Shown here: positions 1 through 12,464 of the stretch, one piece after another
How the letters are laid out: the number at the start of each line of letters is the position of its first letter
Numbering within the stretch: the first letter of the stretch is position 1
The notes under the pieces: generated by a model
Told to the model about the DNA's origin: nothing
Database searches by the model: none
What the model saw: the letters and a program-made list of their open reading frames with translations, nothing else
Translations under genes and position numbers: made by a program
Assembly: GCA_039545295.1 (NCBI GenBank)
Contig: BCIK01000031.1
Coordinates: forward strand, 186,001-250,000
DNA: 64,000 nt
Source: Udeniomyces pyricola
Taxonomy: Eukaryota; Basidiomycota; Tremellomycetes; Cystofilobasidiales; Mrakiaceae
Direction: 5' to 3'

Positions 1-231
1 TGATCGTATCTGAGATTCCCGAGACCCCTAAGGGCCTGATCAGACGCTGAGATCTGAGAGACGGCGTACGGCGCTCTTCTCCGAAGACTCGCGCTTTACG
101 CCGCGGCCGGATTTCTTTTACCCTCAACCGTTATCTGCCGCACAACCACCTAACCTTCAATCCCCCTTCTCCCCACCTCAACCTCTGGCTCGTCTCGCCT
201 TCTACCTACCTCTTGACTCCAGTTGTCGATC

Positions 232-3200
232 ATGTCTCACCAAGTTAATGAACGTACCCCACTCGTCGAACGACCAACCAGCGATTCGGCACCCATATCC
301 AAAGGCGACTTTCGATGGCTCATGAGTGAGTGCCAGCTTGATCGCTCGCGTGTCGCTCTGCATAGCTCCTCCGGGCCATTCGCAAATACATGAGATATCG
401 ACTAGTGAGAACGAAGACGACGAAAACTACAGAGGACGGGCTGTATCACCAGATCCGTGAGATCTCGTAAAGCAATAGACACTTTGTTCTGATGGCTGAC
501 CCTCAGTTTCGTTCTTTGTCATGATACACCTTGGCCGCCTCTAGCTGGTCTCTGGACCATGACCTTTGTCGCTAGTTTTGATGGAACTGTTGCAGCGACA
601 CTGACGTCCTCTATAGGTAGTGAATTCCGAGCCATGCAACGGTCATCTTGGATAGGCACCTGCTATCTCGTATGTAACAACCCAAGCACGATAGATTGGG
701 TGGCCTCGCACTCGTCCGATGGGAGTGGTTAATCCAATTCTCCAGTCGGGAGTGCTGGACCAACGTGATTGTAGAAGATAGAACAGGTTGTTTTGCGATA
801 CTGATACTGTCATGGTCTATTCATACCAATTGCAGCTCTCGGTCTGTTGCTTTACCCCGCTCTACGGCCGGCTTCCCAACATTGTCGGCCGCCGTTATTC
901 TGCTCTCCTTGCTGCCGGTCTCTTTGGCTTTGGGTGAGTCAAACAATCTCAGTCTAATAGCATTCTGCCCTCCGGTAAGAAAACAGAAAAAAGACGTTGT
1001 ATTGACGGGTCTGTCGGTTATGGTCCCTTCCTCGCGTCGCCTGAATCCGGTACCGCATTGGTGTTCGTCGCTCAGAACGATTCTCTGCGGCTTGGCGACC
1101 TCGATGAACCAACTCTTGGTCTTCCGAACCATTGCAGGAGCTGGTGGGGGTGGATTGGCAGTAGTGGGCTCGGTTATCGTGAGCGACCTGGTCCCCTTGA
1201 AGCAACGGGGACTGTACCAAGGCTGTAAGCATCCGTACTTGCTCGACTTCACCTTTCGTCATACACTTTTGTAGCAAGGAGGGATACTCAGCTGACATAT
1301 CACTCTTGGTTCTTTCTTTATCGTAAAGTCACCAACTTGTTGTTTGGGCTTGGTGCTGGTGTTGGCGCGCCCATCGGCGGCTGGATCTCAGACGCATTTG
1401 GCTGGTACGTCATAGAAGCACGAGAGGAAGAGAGAGAACTCCGCCTTGATTTGTTTTCTTTCTACGGCAGAACTTCTGTCATAGCTATTGTTTCTCAGGG
1501 CTCTGACGAATTCTTGCTTGATTCCACATCATACAGGAGAGTTGCTTTCCTCGTTCAATCCCCTTTCTTGCTGTTTGCGCTTTACTTACTCCACCTCAAG
1601 ATCCGGGAACCGGAATCGTTCCTCGTCTCGAGCAAACTTACGAGCACTCGGGAAAAGATGCGAAGGATCGACTACCTCGGATCGCTCACGCTTGTATTGG
1701 CTATTGGCTCCTTGCTCGTTGGCATGAGCTTGAAGACGTCGAGTGGAGCTTCCTTCAGCGATGTCAAGGTCTGGGGTTTGCTCCTCATGTCGTACGTAGC
1801 AGAGCTTGTCCGACCGTGAGCTGTCTATGGGACTGGACGGGAGAGCTGATACGTCACCGTTTTCCACTTGATCTCAGTATCTTTTCGATCATACTGTTCG
1901 TCCTCGTCGAGCTCAAGGTGGCGAACGAGCCGGTACTCCCATTCTCCATCTTGATGACTCGTACTCGTGAGTCTGATCTCTGGAGCCTGTCTGTCAGCAA
2001 AATGATGTGTATCGAGCTCGAGCTGACTTGTATTGCGAGGTTATGAACTTATCCTTCAGCGGGATTCGTCGCAATCCACAACGGATTGCTGGCCGTCGTG
2101 TCTTTCTCTATGGTACGTGACTCTCGCCCGTTGCTTCGCCCCCTTCCATGTTGTTCAGGTCGAATTACGTTGTGAATTATTTGATACGATACTCACTATA
2201 ACCAACCCACTGTTCAGCTCTACAACATTCCACTCTACTTTACAGCCGTTCGCCTCACGACCTCTGGGAATGCTGGAGCACATCTCATCCCGAACGCTGT
2301 AGCTCTGGCGGCAGGTTCAATGTTTGCCGGTTGGTTGATGCGTAAGACAGGGCGATACTACTGGCTTACCTTGGTTGCCGCGTTAGGACCTTTACTCGCC
2401 AACGTGTCGCTCTCGTTGTGGTAAGTCTTCCTCCCCCCCTCCCCTTCTTCCAAACGCCTTCGCTTCCCTCACGATGGTACTTGTGCAAAGAGTCCTGATC
2501 TGTTTTATTTTTGGTTCACATCGGTCTCTTGTAGGAATGAGCACACACCTCAGTGGCTTCTCTATCTCACTATGGTCCCCTCTGGGTTTGGCATGGCGTC
2601 CATGTTGACCACGACGCTCATTGCCATCATCTCGAGCGTGCCAAGGGATCAAATCTCGGTCGCCACTGGAAGTAAGTTGAGAGATTTGATCATACGGAAA
2701 ATTGTGTTATCTTGCCCACCCCTTACGGTCAGAACGGAGATGCTCACGATATCTTGCTGGTCGTGATTGTTTGATGGAAATTTTACGTATCTTGTTTGTA
2801 GTCTCTTATCTCTTCCGTACGGCCGGCCAGGTCCTCGGCGTCTCTTTGAGTTCGACTTTGACCCAAACGTTGCTCGAACGAAACCTTCGAGCGAGTATCG
2901 TGGGCAAAGGTGCCGAAGCAGTGAGTGGAATCCTCTCGCTGTCAACGCGTTGCAATCTCTTACCCGGCTGGCACCCAGGAGATCTACTGCAGGAAGCATT
3001 TCATCAGCTTGGTTTCGCTTTCTTGGTACGATTCTGGGTTTCCTGACTCTGCTTTTCTGCTTCTGCTTCTTTCTTCTTCTCCATCTCTTTCCGTTTCTCT
3101 TTCTCTCTTCTACTAGGTGATCCAAAACGTTCTTCACTCGACGCAATACATCCATTCGCTCCCACCGGACCTGCGAGAGCTTGCTACGTCGAGTTGGATG

Positions 3201-3578
3201 CGAGCCTTGCGCGTCGTCTTCATCATCCAGACCGTGAGTCTGATGCCTCCCATTCTTCGTACCATCGCTTTATCCATTTTCACTTCAAGCAAAGAGCTTG
3301 CCGCACCCTTTTGGGAAGATCAATTTTTTTTTCATTTTCTATTTTCAAAGAAAGAGAGAGATAAAAGAAAAGAAAAGAGGGGGCTAACTTTGTTCGTTTT
3401 GAACATTCGCTTTTCTCAACAAAAAAAAAACAAACAGATTGGGGCATTCGGCATGCTTCTCTCGGTCCTTCCGATCGAAGAAAACTCCTTACCCGACTCG
3501 GTCACAGAAGAGAGCAAGAAGCCGACTCAAGGCGAAGACGACGACGGTCATGAAGAAAACACAATCTCGTCGGATTGA
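232..3578 (+). CDS. MFS drug:H+ antiporter-2 family transporter, vacuolar basic amino acid (VBA/Fnx1) type
   Basis: Multi-exon membrane transporter. The ATG at 232 opens a short hydrophilic N-terminus (MSHQVNERTPLVERP) whose RTPLV segment resembles the leader of fungal vacuolar transporters. The exon near 552-670 reads FVASFDGTVAATLTSSIGSE followed by a QRSSWIGTCYL segment, the classic first-helix region of this family. Later exons carry NIVGRRYSALLAAGLFGFG (loop 2-3), a FRTIAGAGGGGLAVVGSVIV helix with the GxGGGG signature, and GLGAGVGAPIGGWISDAFGW, the antiporter motif C region. C-terminal helices lie at about 1510-1800, 2210-2420, 2535-2670 and 2805-3060. The last exon (3440-3578) is a charged tail after LSVLPIEE. 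Family knowledge suggests export or vacuolar uptake of basic amino acids or drugs; the substrate is not readable from sequence. About ten introns; internal junctions are approximate. Confidence 0.88.
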
Positions 3579-4726
3579 ATCATGACTAACAGGCACAGCC
3601 GAGTCGACGGGGGTTCGATGATGATTATTTTTTCACTAGGCTCAGATGTTTCCCTTCCCTTCCTTAATCTTTTCTTTTCTTTTCTTTTCTTTCTTCTTTG
3701 GGAATCGAGGTGCTTGCTTGCTTTTTTCTTGTCTTTTCTTTCTTGGCTTGCTCGGGACTTTTTGATATATGTGGACGTTGTGTGTGATATCAACCATGCG
3801 TGATTGATGCAGCTGATGAAGAGTTTGTAATAGGACAATTATTAACTTGCTTCATTGGCAAACGTTGGAGTTGTACAGTAACTAGTGCTATAATAGATTT
3901 TCATGCACAAATCGGAATGCGTGAGTTTTCGATCAACTTCGGTCATAGATAGTATATGTCTTGTATATACGATCAACGTTTCTGGAGCAGCAGTCGGCTT
4001 CAAGAGATTCTGAAGCTTTGATAATAATAATAATAATAAAACATTGGCTGGCATATCGCAGCATGCATCGCAACTTGAATATGCTTTAATGCGCTCATGA
4101 CAGGCACGTCGACGTCATGCATGGGATCCGACCATTCGCCCCTGTGTATGAAGTACATATCAGCACGTATGGGACAATTTTTATTTATTTATTTATTCGA
4201 CTTCTATCTAAAATCTTGGAGTTTGCGACTCAAGGGAGTTTCCAATCGATCGAGGTGAGGCAGGGCTGGGGTACATGGGTGTATATATGCATCCCATCGA
4301 TCATACAAATAAAGGCTACATGTCACTGTGAGATGAACCATTACGAAGCCAAAGATAACGTAGCTGCTGAGATGAAAAAGAGAAAGAGAGAGAAGAGATC
4401 GAAAGAAAATTTCTGAAGAGGTCAGGCTGATTTAAAAATAAAAATAAAATAAAAAATAAAAAAATAAAAAGGGGGGGGGGGAGGGATTGATGAAGCTCAT
4501 GGCGGCGGCCAGAGAGAAAGCTTGTAAACCAACAAACCAAGTAGTAGAAGGATTAGACCCAAGGGAGGAATTGAAAAGGGTTGAGGAAGAAAACTGAAAA
4601 GTCTAGTACTGATGTGGAATCTAGATGAGTCCATAGCTGAATGAGAAGTCGAGGCGATAAGAGAATTATGGAAGGGTCATGACTGAAGATCGAGAGGAAG
4701 CAGAATCGAACTGTATCAAAAAAAAA
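3579..4726. other. Convergent 3' intergenic region
   Basis: Lies between the 3' ends of the MFS gene (+) and the CPL1-like gene (-). It is AT-richer than the genes, with T-rich runs after 3650, a TAA-type trinucleotide run at 4021-4038 and an A/T-rich stretch with a G10 run near 4428-4481. These fit 3' UTRs and polyadenylation signals. I see no coding exon. Confidence 0.6.
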
Positions 4727-6287
4727 TTACTGGAGGATCAAGGTATCTTCGGAACCAAGGTATCGGACGCATGCAGAGCCGTCCATGGAAACAGTGAAAC
4801 CTCTAACACATGAGTCGATGATGCACTGGCCCTTACCGCATCGAACGGAGTCGGCCTGTGAGAGTAACGGGCGAAGATCGCAAAGCCAATCAGTATCCAC
4901 GCAGCAACGGGATGACGAGGCCACGAAAGTGGAGGGAAACGAAGCTCACGTTAGTAATCTCAGTGCAGTCCTGTCCAATAGCCTCGCCAGCGAAGGGAAT
5001 TCGGCATCCACCGCCTATACAAACAGAATAAAAAAAATAAAAAAAATGAAAGGTAGAAATGACAGGTCAGGAGCGGAACCTACTAGAAAAGGCAAGACGG
5101 CAAGTATAGACGCTCAGACCACTCACAGCTTTCAATGTTGGACCTGGTGTCCATGCACTCGTATCCCTGCCTGGTCAAGCTCGAGCCTCGAGAGGCTCCA
5201 GGAAGGGCACATGCAGTCTGGAAAGCCGGGCAGGCACCGAAGCTTCGGGCGTGCAAGTCGCTTCGTCGACGACGCTGGCTGCCGCTCAAGGCCTGGCAAG
5301 TGAACTGGTCGGTAGTGCCTGAGACAGGAACAGCGGTACCACCGTTAGGGCAGGCGCAGTTGGATCCGGTGCAAGCTAGTAATTTAAAGACGAACAAGAG
5401 AAACGAACAAAGGAGTGCATGCAATGGTCAGAGTGTGTTCACCTTCAAGGTTGAAGTAGTCAAAGCGGCAGACGAAACATTGGAAAGGTAGGAAAATGGG
5501 TAACTCACTGTAAGCGCAAGAAGTAGTGGAGCAGACAGAGGTGGCCCCGGCAGGGTAAGTGCAACCAGCGGTGGCACTGTTGACGGAAGTGAGTCCAGTA
5601 GGGGCGACAAGGTCGACCAACGCGGTAACAACCTAAGATGGAGAAAGCGGCAGGAGATTAAATATCAGTGTCCAATGCATGCCGATGAGAGTCGAACGAT
5701 TCATGGTTGATGACATAGCTCGTAAGAAAAAGCAGGGTTACTCACCCCACCGACAGAGCCAAGGGTTCCCGTACCAGAGATGGTAGACCTCAAGAGCTCG
5801 AGCGAGTTCGCCGTCAGAACACCATTTGCCACGTCCTGCACAAGACAGACATAACACAATAAAGGAAAGGAACACAGTACATTAGTCTTTATGTATCCAT
5901 CTTGACAGCATGCTGACAATGGCTGCTCTACCACGAGCTGCAAGGAGAAACCGCATCACGTACCTCACAAAGGCAGAGCGAGCCGAGATCAGTTCTAGCA
6001 ACAACGGTGACAATACCGGCCACAGTGACGGAGGTGGCGGGAATGACGACATCAACATAGGCCTGAACGTGAAGCAGATGGAAAGTTAAGTCAGAACATT
6101 TTCATGGACAGATACTATCAGTTGAGCTCATGAACTGAGCGGAGTTTCATCACTTCGTCCATACGATGGCGCACGGCGAGAAAAATCAGATGGGATGACT
6201 TACGCAGACGGTAGCCAGCTGAGCATTGGCCAATGAAAAGGCAGAAGTCGCCAGGATAGCGGCAGTGAAGAATGACTTGGAGAACAT
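4727..6287 (-). CDS. Secreted cysteine-rich protein with C-terminal CPL1-like domain
   Basis: Seven exons (6287-6204, 6062-5964, 5835-5746, 5632-5509, 5375-5127, 5014-4950, 4855-4727) sum to 840 nt, a 279-residue protein. All junctions are GT-AG and in phase. Residues 1-22 (MFSKSFFTAAILATSAFSLANA) form a signal peptide. A Val/Thr/Ala-rich middle follows, then CTGSNCACPNGG and an Arg-rich RRRRSDLHARS stretch that may be a processing site. The C-terminal third has the CPL1-like cysteine spacing: CPAFQTAC, GYECMDTRSNIESCGGC, GQDCTEI, VRCGKGQCIIDSCVRGF, and a final Cys near the end. In Cryptococcus, CPL1 is a secreted protein needed for capsule and modulating host immunity. Most basidiomycete relatives have no assigned role, so function here is unknown. 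It is probably extracellular or wall-associated. Confidence 0.85.
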
Positions 6288-9044
6288 GTTGAAGTAGGGC
6301 GGGTAGGGTGAAATGGTTGAGTATGAACGGTACTAGGGCAGGATTGAAAGAGCGAAGGTGAAGAGAGCCGAGTGGATAAAAGAGAGAACAGAGGTGATGA
6401 TAAGACGATGGGAAAAGAGGTGACAGTAAGGGAGTCAAGCGACATGATCTGCCTTTTATAGGGCTGGGCAGGAGGAAAAAAAAAAACAAGATAAAGGGCG
6501 CAGCAGGAACGGAACAGATGATAGGTGAAAGAGCTATTCATCGGTTTATCCACTCGATACCAAGGTTTCGTCGAAGCCTTTGACCGGATGATTCTGCGTT
6601 CGTCCTGACCTGGCCCGGAAGCTCCATGGAGAGAGTTGATCTGGTTTCAGATCTTCAGGGCGCATGAGGAGGAAGCAATACGTGCTGTGATCTGTGAGCG
6701 CGAGCGGGCGATGGATCGATGGATCAATGGGGGCAGGAAGCTTCAAGAATTCAAGATTCGAACATTCAAAGTTGTCGAGTTTATTCAACGATCGGCGAGG
6801 GCGCAGGAAGTTCCACATCTGGCGTTCCGGTCGAGAGGAAGCGGAGCGTCCAACCGGCCGGATCAAGAAAACCGGAGGTACGGAGTCGCAAGGAACGCAC
6901 CTAATCCACGGTCTTACCGTTTGCAATCTCCGAGGGTGTGACGAGTGGCCATGTGAGCATATGAGCTGTGAGCTGTGATCTGTGAGCGCGTCAATTGGTG
7001 AGATACTTAGAGATCGGAGATCCGATATCTGAGACTCGAGCTCAAGCTCGGATCTCGGATCCCTCGGCGCATAGGAACTCTCAATTATATACGCTCGACG
7101 TTCGACGTACATTCGACGTACTTAACTTATCGATCATCGCTGCGACGCATTGGTAGGATGAACTTACGGCTGAATGCCTAGGCCCGGAGTTACTTCGGCC
7201 ATACTACGCCACCACCAATCGATATACACATGTCCGATGGCGTTTGGTACGTTCAGTATTCGATTGCGGTGCCTTGCATGATCCCTCTCTCAACGCCACA
7301 GCTCACAATACAAGCGTGTGCTGGCATGTGATACGTAAGCTTGATGTAAGCTGTGATTTGTGAGCTGTATTGATGTCGCGTCATGCGTCAAGCTTCGAGC
7401 TGGTTCCATCGCGAGTGGATTCAAGCATCGAATATCGAATGATGATTCATATACATATAATGATGTCGACCCATCGATGCGTCGACGATCTATGTCGTAC
7501 GAGTAGCTATACCCTATAGGAAACATTACATACAATGTGTACGTGACGTGGACCTGACCGCAACATGCAACATCCGACAAGTGACCCCGACCTCGACTGG
7601 TCGATCCGTGGGAGCAAGTGCTCTAATTTCTAATCGATCCAACAATCCAGCCGGTCGCGGAGAAGATACCCAGTTGCAGCTCTGACTATCTAACGTAATC
7701 GACTGATGTCTGACCAATATGACCTCTGCAGCAGCAGCTAGCAGATCTGTATTGCACCATCGCGTGACCATCGACCATCGACTGCATATTGATGCGGGCA
7801 TCATCGATCATTCCCAACGCGGCCTGTGGCATGTATTACTTACCTGTTGTGATGCAAACCTTGCACGTATCCATGATGCGTGTGCGCTCGCTTGGCGCAC
7901 TCAGGATTGAATGTTGAATATTGAATCACACAGTTTATAGTACTAGTGACAGATAATTAAATATTAAATTAGAATGATTCATGATGGCCTTCCGAGCTCC
8001 GAAGCGGACCAACCATCCGAGCGTCGCTGAGGGTCTGTTTCCGAGACTACACCAAGCATACTGCATGCACGAGAGCCGCACTTCAGGCCTCAGGCGCGTG
8101 AGGTCTCAGAGCGTCTGGAGAACTGCATATCCGAAGCTGTGAAGCTCAGCGCGGAGCGGAGCCAAGAAGGAGCGCACTAACATATTAACCTGAGATATCC
8201 CGACGTACGTACGTCCTGGGATGAAGTTTATTGTGCCGACCGCCGACCGGGTCCATGATCGCGAGTTCCGTTCGACGTTCGCTTGTTCGCTCGGTCAACG
8301 TTCATCCGTTACTGCGATGTCTGCAGTGCGTGAAGCTTAAGATCATGTGAGCTTGAGGCTTCAAGTTCACCCTCGCTAACGCTCGGCGTTAGCTGAGAGT
8401 AACCCTTGGATATTGGGTAGTCTCATCACATCAACCGTTATTTGAGTTCAGCGTTGAAGCTTTACAATTTGAGCTTTGATGATTCGATATCGATGATGCT
8501 CTGTCGAAGCTCTGAATATCTGACTTCTGAAGCTGACCTGAAGATCTGAGATCTGAAGATCCGATGCTAATTGACGTTCTTGACCGTTGGCCGGTGACGG
8601 CCACTTTCAAGCTTGAGCGCTTGAGCTGCGAGCTTCCGAAAAGGCCGAGAACGGTTATTTTGATATTTTGGCGATGATCGACCCATGTCACATGGCTCAC
8701 AGCTTCACATGCAATCGATCACATGCTTCACAGCTTCATCCCTGCAGATCCGACATCTGGTTCTGGGTAGGATGATGATCGATCAAGACACCCTTAGCTC
8801 TTTCTCTCCCATCGATCCAATATCCATCCATCCAACACCGTGCATCAAATATCGAGGCCTAGACGTCTGAACACTTCCGCCGCTCTTCATCACATACGAT
8901 CAAGCTGTCAAAAGCATCAGCACCTTCGATCATCATACACTCGATCATCATCTCTTCACCCTCATTAAAGTGATACCAGTCCGTTAGGTCCACTCCGCCT
9001 ACATCAGCTCAGATCGATCAGATCTCAGATCCCTTTCAATCATC
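6288..9044. other. Long divergent intergenic region
   Basis: About 2.75 kb between the divergent CPL1-like and MED6 genes. It holds no ORF that looks coding. It is unusually dense in short palindromic words (GATC, TCGA, AGCT) and in small diverged repeats such as GAGCTGTGAGCTGTGATCTG near 6962 and the gatct/gagatc words near 7008-7070 and 8517-8565. Both promoters must lie here. No tRNA-like fold was found by eye. Confidence 0.55.
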
Positions 9045-11086
9045 ATGGACGACCTGCCGTCGGAGACCGGGCCCGATCTCAGCTCAACCTGCTGGAGTTT
9101 CCCAGAGTTCCTAGCCGTGCGTCTCTGTGCTGCCCATGCTATACATATGCACCATGACCAAGATGACCATCAAGGCAGCTCGAGCGCAAGCCATACACGC
9201 GCGGCGTCGGCATCTGGATGGACCCTGCCGTCGCGTCGTCCGTCTGTAGTCGCTCGAGCTGTACTGGTCAAGTCATCTCTCTGTCCAGATCGATTGATGA
9301 TGTTTTCTTCATGTCTCTACTTGGGTCCGTCTAGGCTTTAGGTCAACTCACCGAAGACAACGTGTCCGTACATCTGTCGTCTCGCTTGACCTGAAGCATC
9401 GCGTCATGTTACGAAGCACCAGCTCATATACCCCTCCTTTCTCGTCTCTCATTCTTATTCTAATGATGCAGGATGGAGTATTTCTCGCACTCTCCTTTCT
9501 TCGATCGTCAGTCGTCCAACCAGGTACTCAAGATGCAGACCATGCATACGGACGAGGTCGTCGAGAACGAAGAGGAAGAGCTAAAGTGTGTCCTTCCCGT
9601 GGATTTCACGCGTCACTTCTGCAACCCAAGCTGACCGTCCCTCGCCACCCAACCCAACCTAACCCACCCGTTGGCTGCAGACGATTTACCGGAGTTGAAT
9701 TCGCACTCGTTCATGCTAGGCCCCCAAACTTTTTCATCATCCACAAGCGAGAACGGTTCGCACCCGACTCGAGTGAGTTCTGGCTCTTTCCGATGCGTTC
9801 ATCTGAGGCTCGTCTTTAGAGGTAGTACTAACGTCCTGATCTGTTTGTTTGATTTGAATGATCACCTTCCGTGATGGTATCGCATGTAGCTGTGACACTT
9901 GCAGCGTACTTCGTTTTGAACAACAACGTTTACATGTCTCAAGACGCCTACTCTTTGCTTTCGTCCCGTCTTGTTAGTCGCATTCTGTTTTCGCCGGTTT
10001 CCCTTTCCAGAACCCTCTCAAAACGCTACATATACTGAACCAAGGGAAAACGTTTCTCTCTTTTTCCTCTCTCCCCTTCCTTCTTCATCGCTTCCTTTCT
10101 TTGGTTCGGGGACTTAGAACACGAGCATCACATCTATCCAATCTTCCCTCTCCCTTCTTCACGCGGCCCTGAGCTCAGCCTCGCCTTTCAACCCGCGTTC
10201 AGAATCTCAATTCGTTCTCTCGAAAGCCGAAGCGGCCTCGCTCAACAATACTTCGACGGCGACGGGTGGAAATGCTGATGGCAGCGTCCTAACTGGCGGT
10301 GACAACTCTTCTCAACAACAGCAGACTCTTCGCGCTATGGACTCACCTGCACCGATGGAAGCCGCTACTCTTGGCGTCTCATCCTCAACGACGACCACCA
10401 CGACTACACGCGATCCATCCTCGACCTTGACTTCCAAACCAACTGTTGCTCCAACAGGCACCAACGTCAACCCCGGTTCGACTTCATCAACAACACCAAC
10501 ACCAACGACGACCTCCACCACCACCAATTCTCAAACACCTTTAGCGAATCTCTCCCTTCTCCTCGCTCTCCGCTCGACGACGCTCTCCTTACCTCTCCTC
10601 ACGCGTCAAAGCTCAACGGCGCCCCTTCCTCCGGTTCCTCAGTCGACGTCGTCCGTGACGACGCTAGCGCGTCGACCGGGATCGAACGCCTCGGGGTCCC
10701 AAGTAGGGACGCCTGGTGGTCGAACGCCTAACAATGCGAATACCCCGGCAAGTCTTGGGAGCGTCGGGAATGGTGGGAGTGGTGGTGGGGGGAGTTCGAG
10801 ACCGACACCGGTGGGTCCGAGTGGGCTGAGGGAGGGCGTGACGCCTAGAGGGAGTGGAGGAAAGAGGGAAGCAGGAAGTACACCCGGTGGAACAGGTGGA
10901 GGTACTACTGGGGGTGGCGCGAAAAAGAAGAGGAAGAAGACAACGACAGGAGGAGGAGGGGGGGATAGTGGAACGGGTGCTGCAAGAGGATCGAGTCCTG
11001 CGGGTAGTAGTGGTGGTGGTGGAACGGGATCCACACCAGGTCCGACGGCGGGTAAGACACCACTCAGTCAGAGCGTGACTAGTTGA
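9045..11086 (+). CDS. MED6: Mediator complex subunit 6
   Basis: Seven exons fit (9045-9116, 9335-9363, 9472-9585, 9681-9772, 9890-9972, 10011-10051, 10126-11086), totalling 1392 nt or 463 residues. The N-terminal half has the MED6 signature: LTEDNVMEYFSHSPFFDRQS followed by NQVLKMQ, then FTGVEFALVHARPPNFFIIH with KRER, and AAYFVLNNNVYMSQDAYSLL. MED6 is a head-module subunit of Mediator, bridging activators and RNA polymerase II in the nucleus. From about residue 160 the protein becomes a long Thr/Ser/Gly/Pro-rich tail of roughly 300 residues with a basic AKKKRKK cluster that could act as a nuclear localisation signal. Yeast and human MED6 are shorter (about 250-300). The second intron uses a weak GTCCGT donor, and the exon 6-7 junction was chosen for phase, so it is the least certain. 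Confidence 0.88.
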
Positions 11087-11243
11087 TCTACGTACTGCAT
11101 GCATACATAACCTTTTGGATGAGATTTCGAAAGTCATTTCATATTGGAGAAGGTTCTCATGAAAATGGGCGTTGAAAAAAGGAAAAAAAAAGAAAGAAAG
11201 AAAAAGTTGGAGATTTACCGGCGTTTACAGTCGTTCTGCGCAA

Positions 11244-11263
11244 GGGGGGGGGGGGGGGGGGGG
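11244..11263. repeat. Poly-G homopolymer (20 nt)
   Basis: An uninterrupted run of 20 G, 158 bases past the MED6 stop codon. It may form a G-quadruplex, and its length is likely to vary or be miscalled. Confidence 0.85.
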
Positions 11264-11654
11264 TTGAAAAATTATGAAGTACGTGGCGCAGTGATCAGTC
11301 AATGGCATGAGATATCCATTCATCCCATGCATGAGCCCTCCGATCGGTCGGCCGACCATGAGTTCCCGTCGACAATATCATGTATCATCCCAAACGAGTG
11401 ATTAGTAGATTGGAGCGAGCCTGACTGATCAGTATAAGTGAGAGTAACTGGGCGCACACGTGCATGAGTGATATTGAAGACGATCATGAGTCAGATGAGT
11501 TAGTTGGGTGCGGCGCGAGGGAGTGCAGTGCCGGTGGTGGTGATACCGAAAAGACGATCTACTTGATAAGGTGATAAGTGTTGATCAGCGCGCTGTACTG
11601 GGTCGGAACGCATGTGAGGGAGAACAACCCATGGTACAAGATGCAGGAGGAAAG

Positions 11655-11670
11655 GGGGGGGGGGGNGGGN
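11655..11670. repeat. Poly-G run containing two N
   Basis: A G run in which positions 11666 and 11670 are N. The consensus could not be resolved here, so true length is unknown. Confidence 0.85.
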
Positions 11671-12464
11671 CACGGAAATCAAAGGGAGGCATTGGAGGTC
11701 AGACTAGAAGGGGGTAGTACAGACAGGGAGGAACCAAGAAGGATCACGCGGGAGGGAAAAAACGGAAGAAGAAAAGAAAGAAAGAGGGACTGAGAAACGA
11801 AGGGTAAAAGTTGAGATGAAAAGTCCGAGACGTGGGGGAGATTGATGGAAATGAAGTCAAGACAAGCTTTAATCAATCAAAGGAAGGGTCATTGAAAGAG
11901 ACAGATGCAGGCTGGAGCGGAGGAAGGGGGTTGAAGGAAAGCCAGAGCAGCTAAGGGAGGGAAGGAGGATCGAGGCGGAACGAGGAAAGTGAGGGCAAAC
12001 GAAAACCCGCAAGGCTATAGAGAAAAAAAGCCAAACGCTGATCGCTACCAAGATACCTTCGTTCCGTCTACCGCCCCGCTCGTCATCCCAAACTCAAGCT
12101 GAACCAAACAACCCCTGTCTCCAAAGGCACCTGCAGCTACTCCTAGAAAGAAGAGATCTCCGATGATTAGCTAGTCGCAACCTACGTCCTCCCCTTGTCA
12201 ACAGCCTCGTCAACACTCGCACGCTCATGTCTCTCTCTCCTCTCTATCTCGCTTCCACGCTCCGGTCCTGACCAGCTGACTGCCCGCTCAAAGAAAAGAA
12301 ACCCATGTCGCTCCCAAAGAAAGAAAAAACCACAATCCTCCCCTAACCCTCTCCCATCCGAGGGTGTTTCAATTCTCCTAAAAAACCAGACATATCGAGA
12401 CGAGAACAAAAACGACATTTGGGGACAAAGAGCTAAACGATCATCATTATAGGAATGACGACAT

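Larger units (their letters stand above)
11087..12464. other. Convergent 3' intergenic region with poly-G tracts
   Basis: Lies between the 3' ends of MED6 (+) and eS27 (-). It contains a run of 20 G at 11244-11263 and a G-rich run at 11655-11670 that includes two unresolved bases. It is otherwise purine-rich to about 11960. No coding exon was recognised. Confidence 0.5.

Noticed and set aside
10639..11137. Minus-strand Pro/Thr-rich ORFs opposite MED6
   Set aside because: They mirror the Gly/Thr-rich MED6 tail on the other strand; the plus-strand frame is continuous with the conserved MED6 domain.
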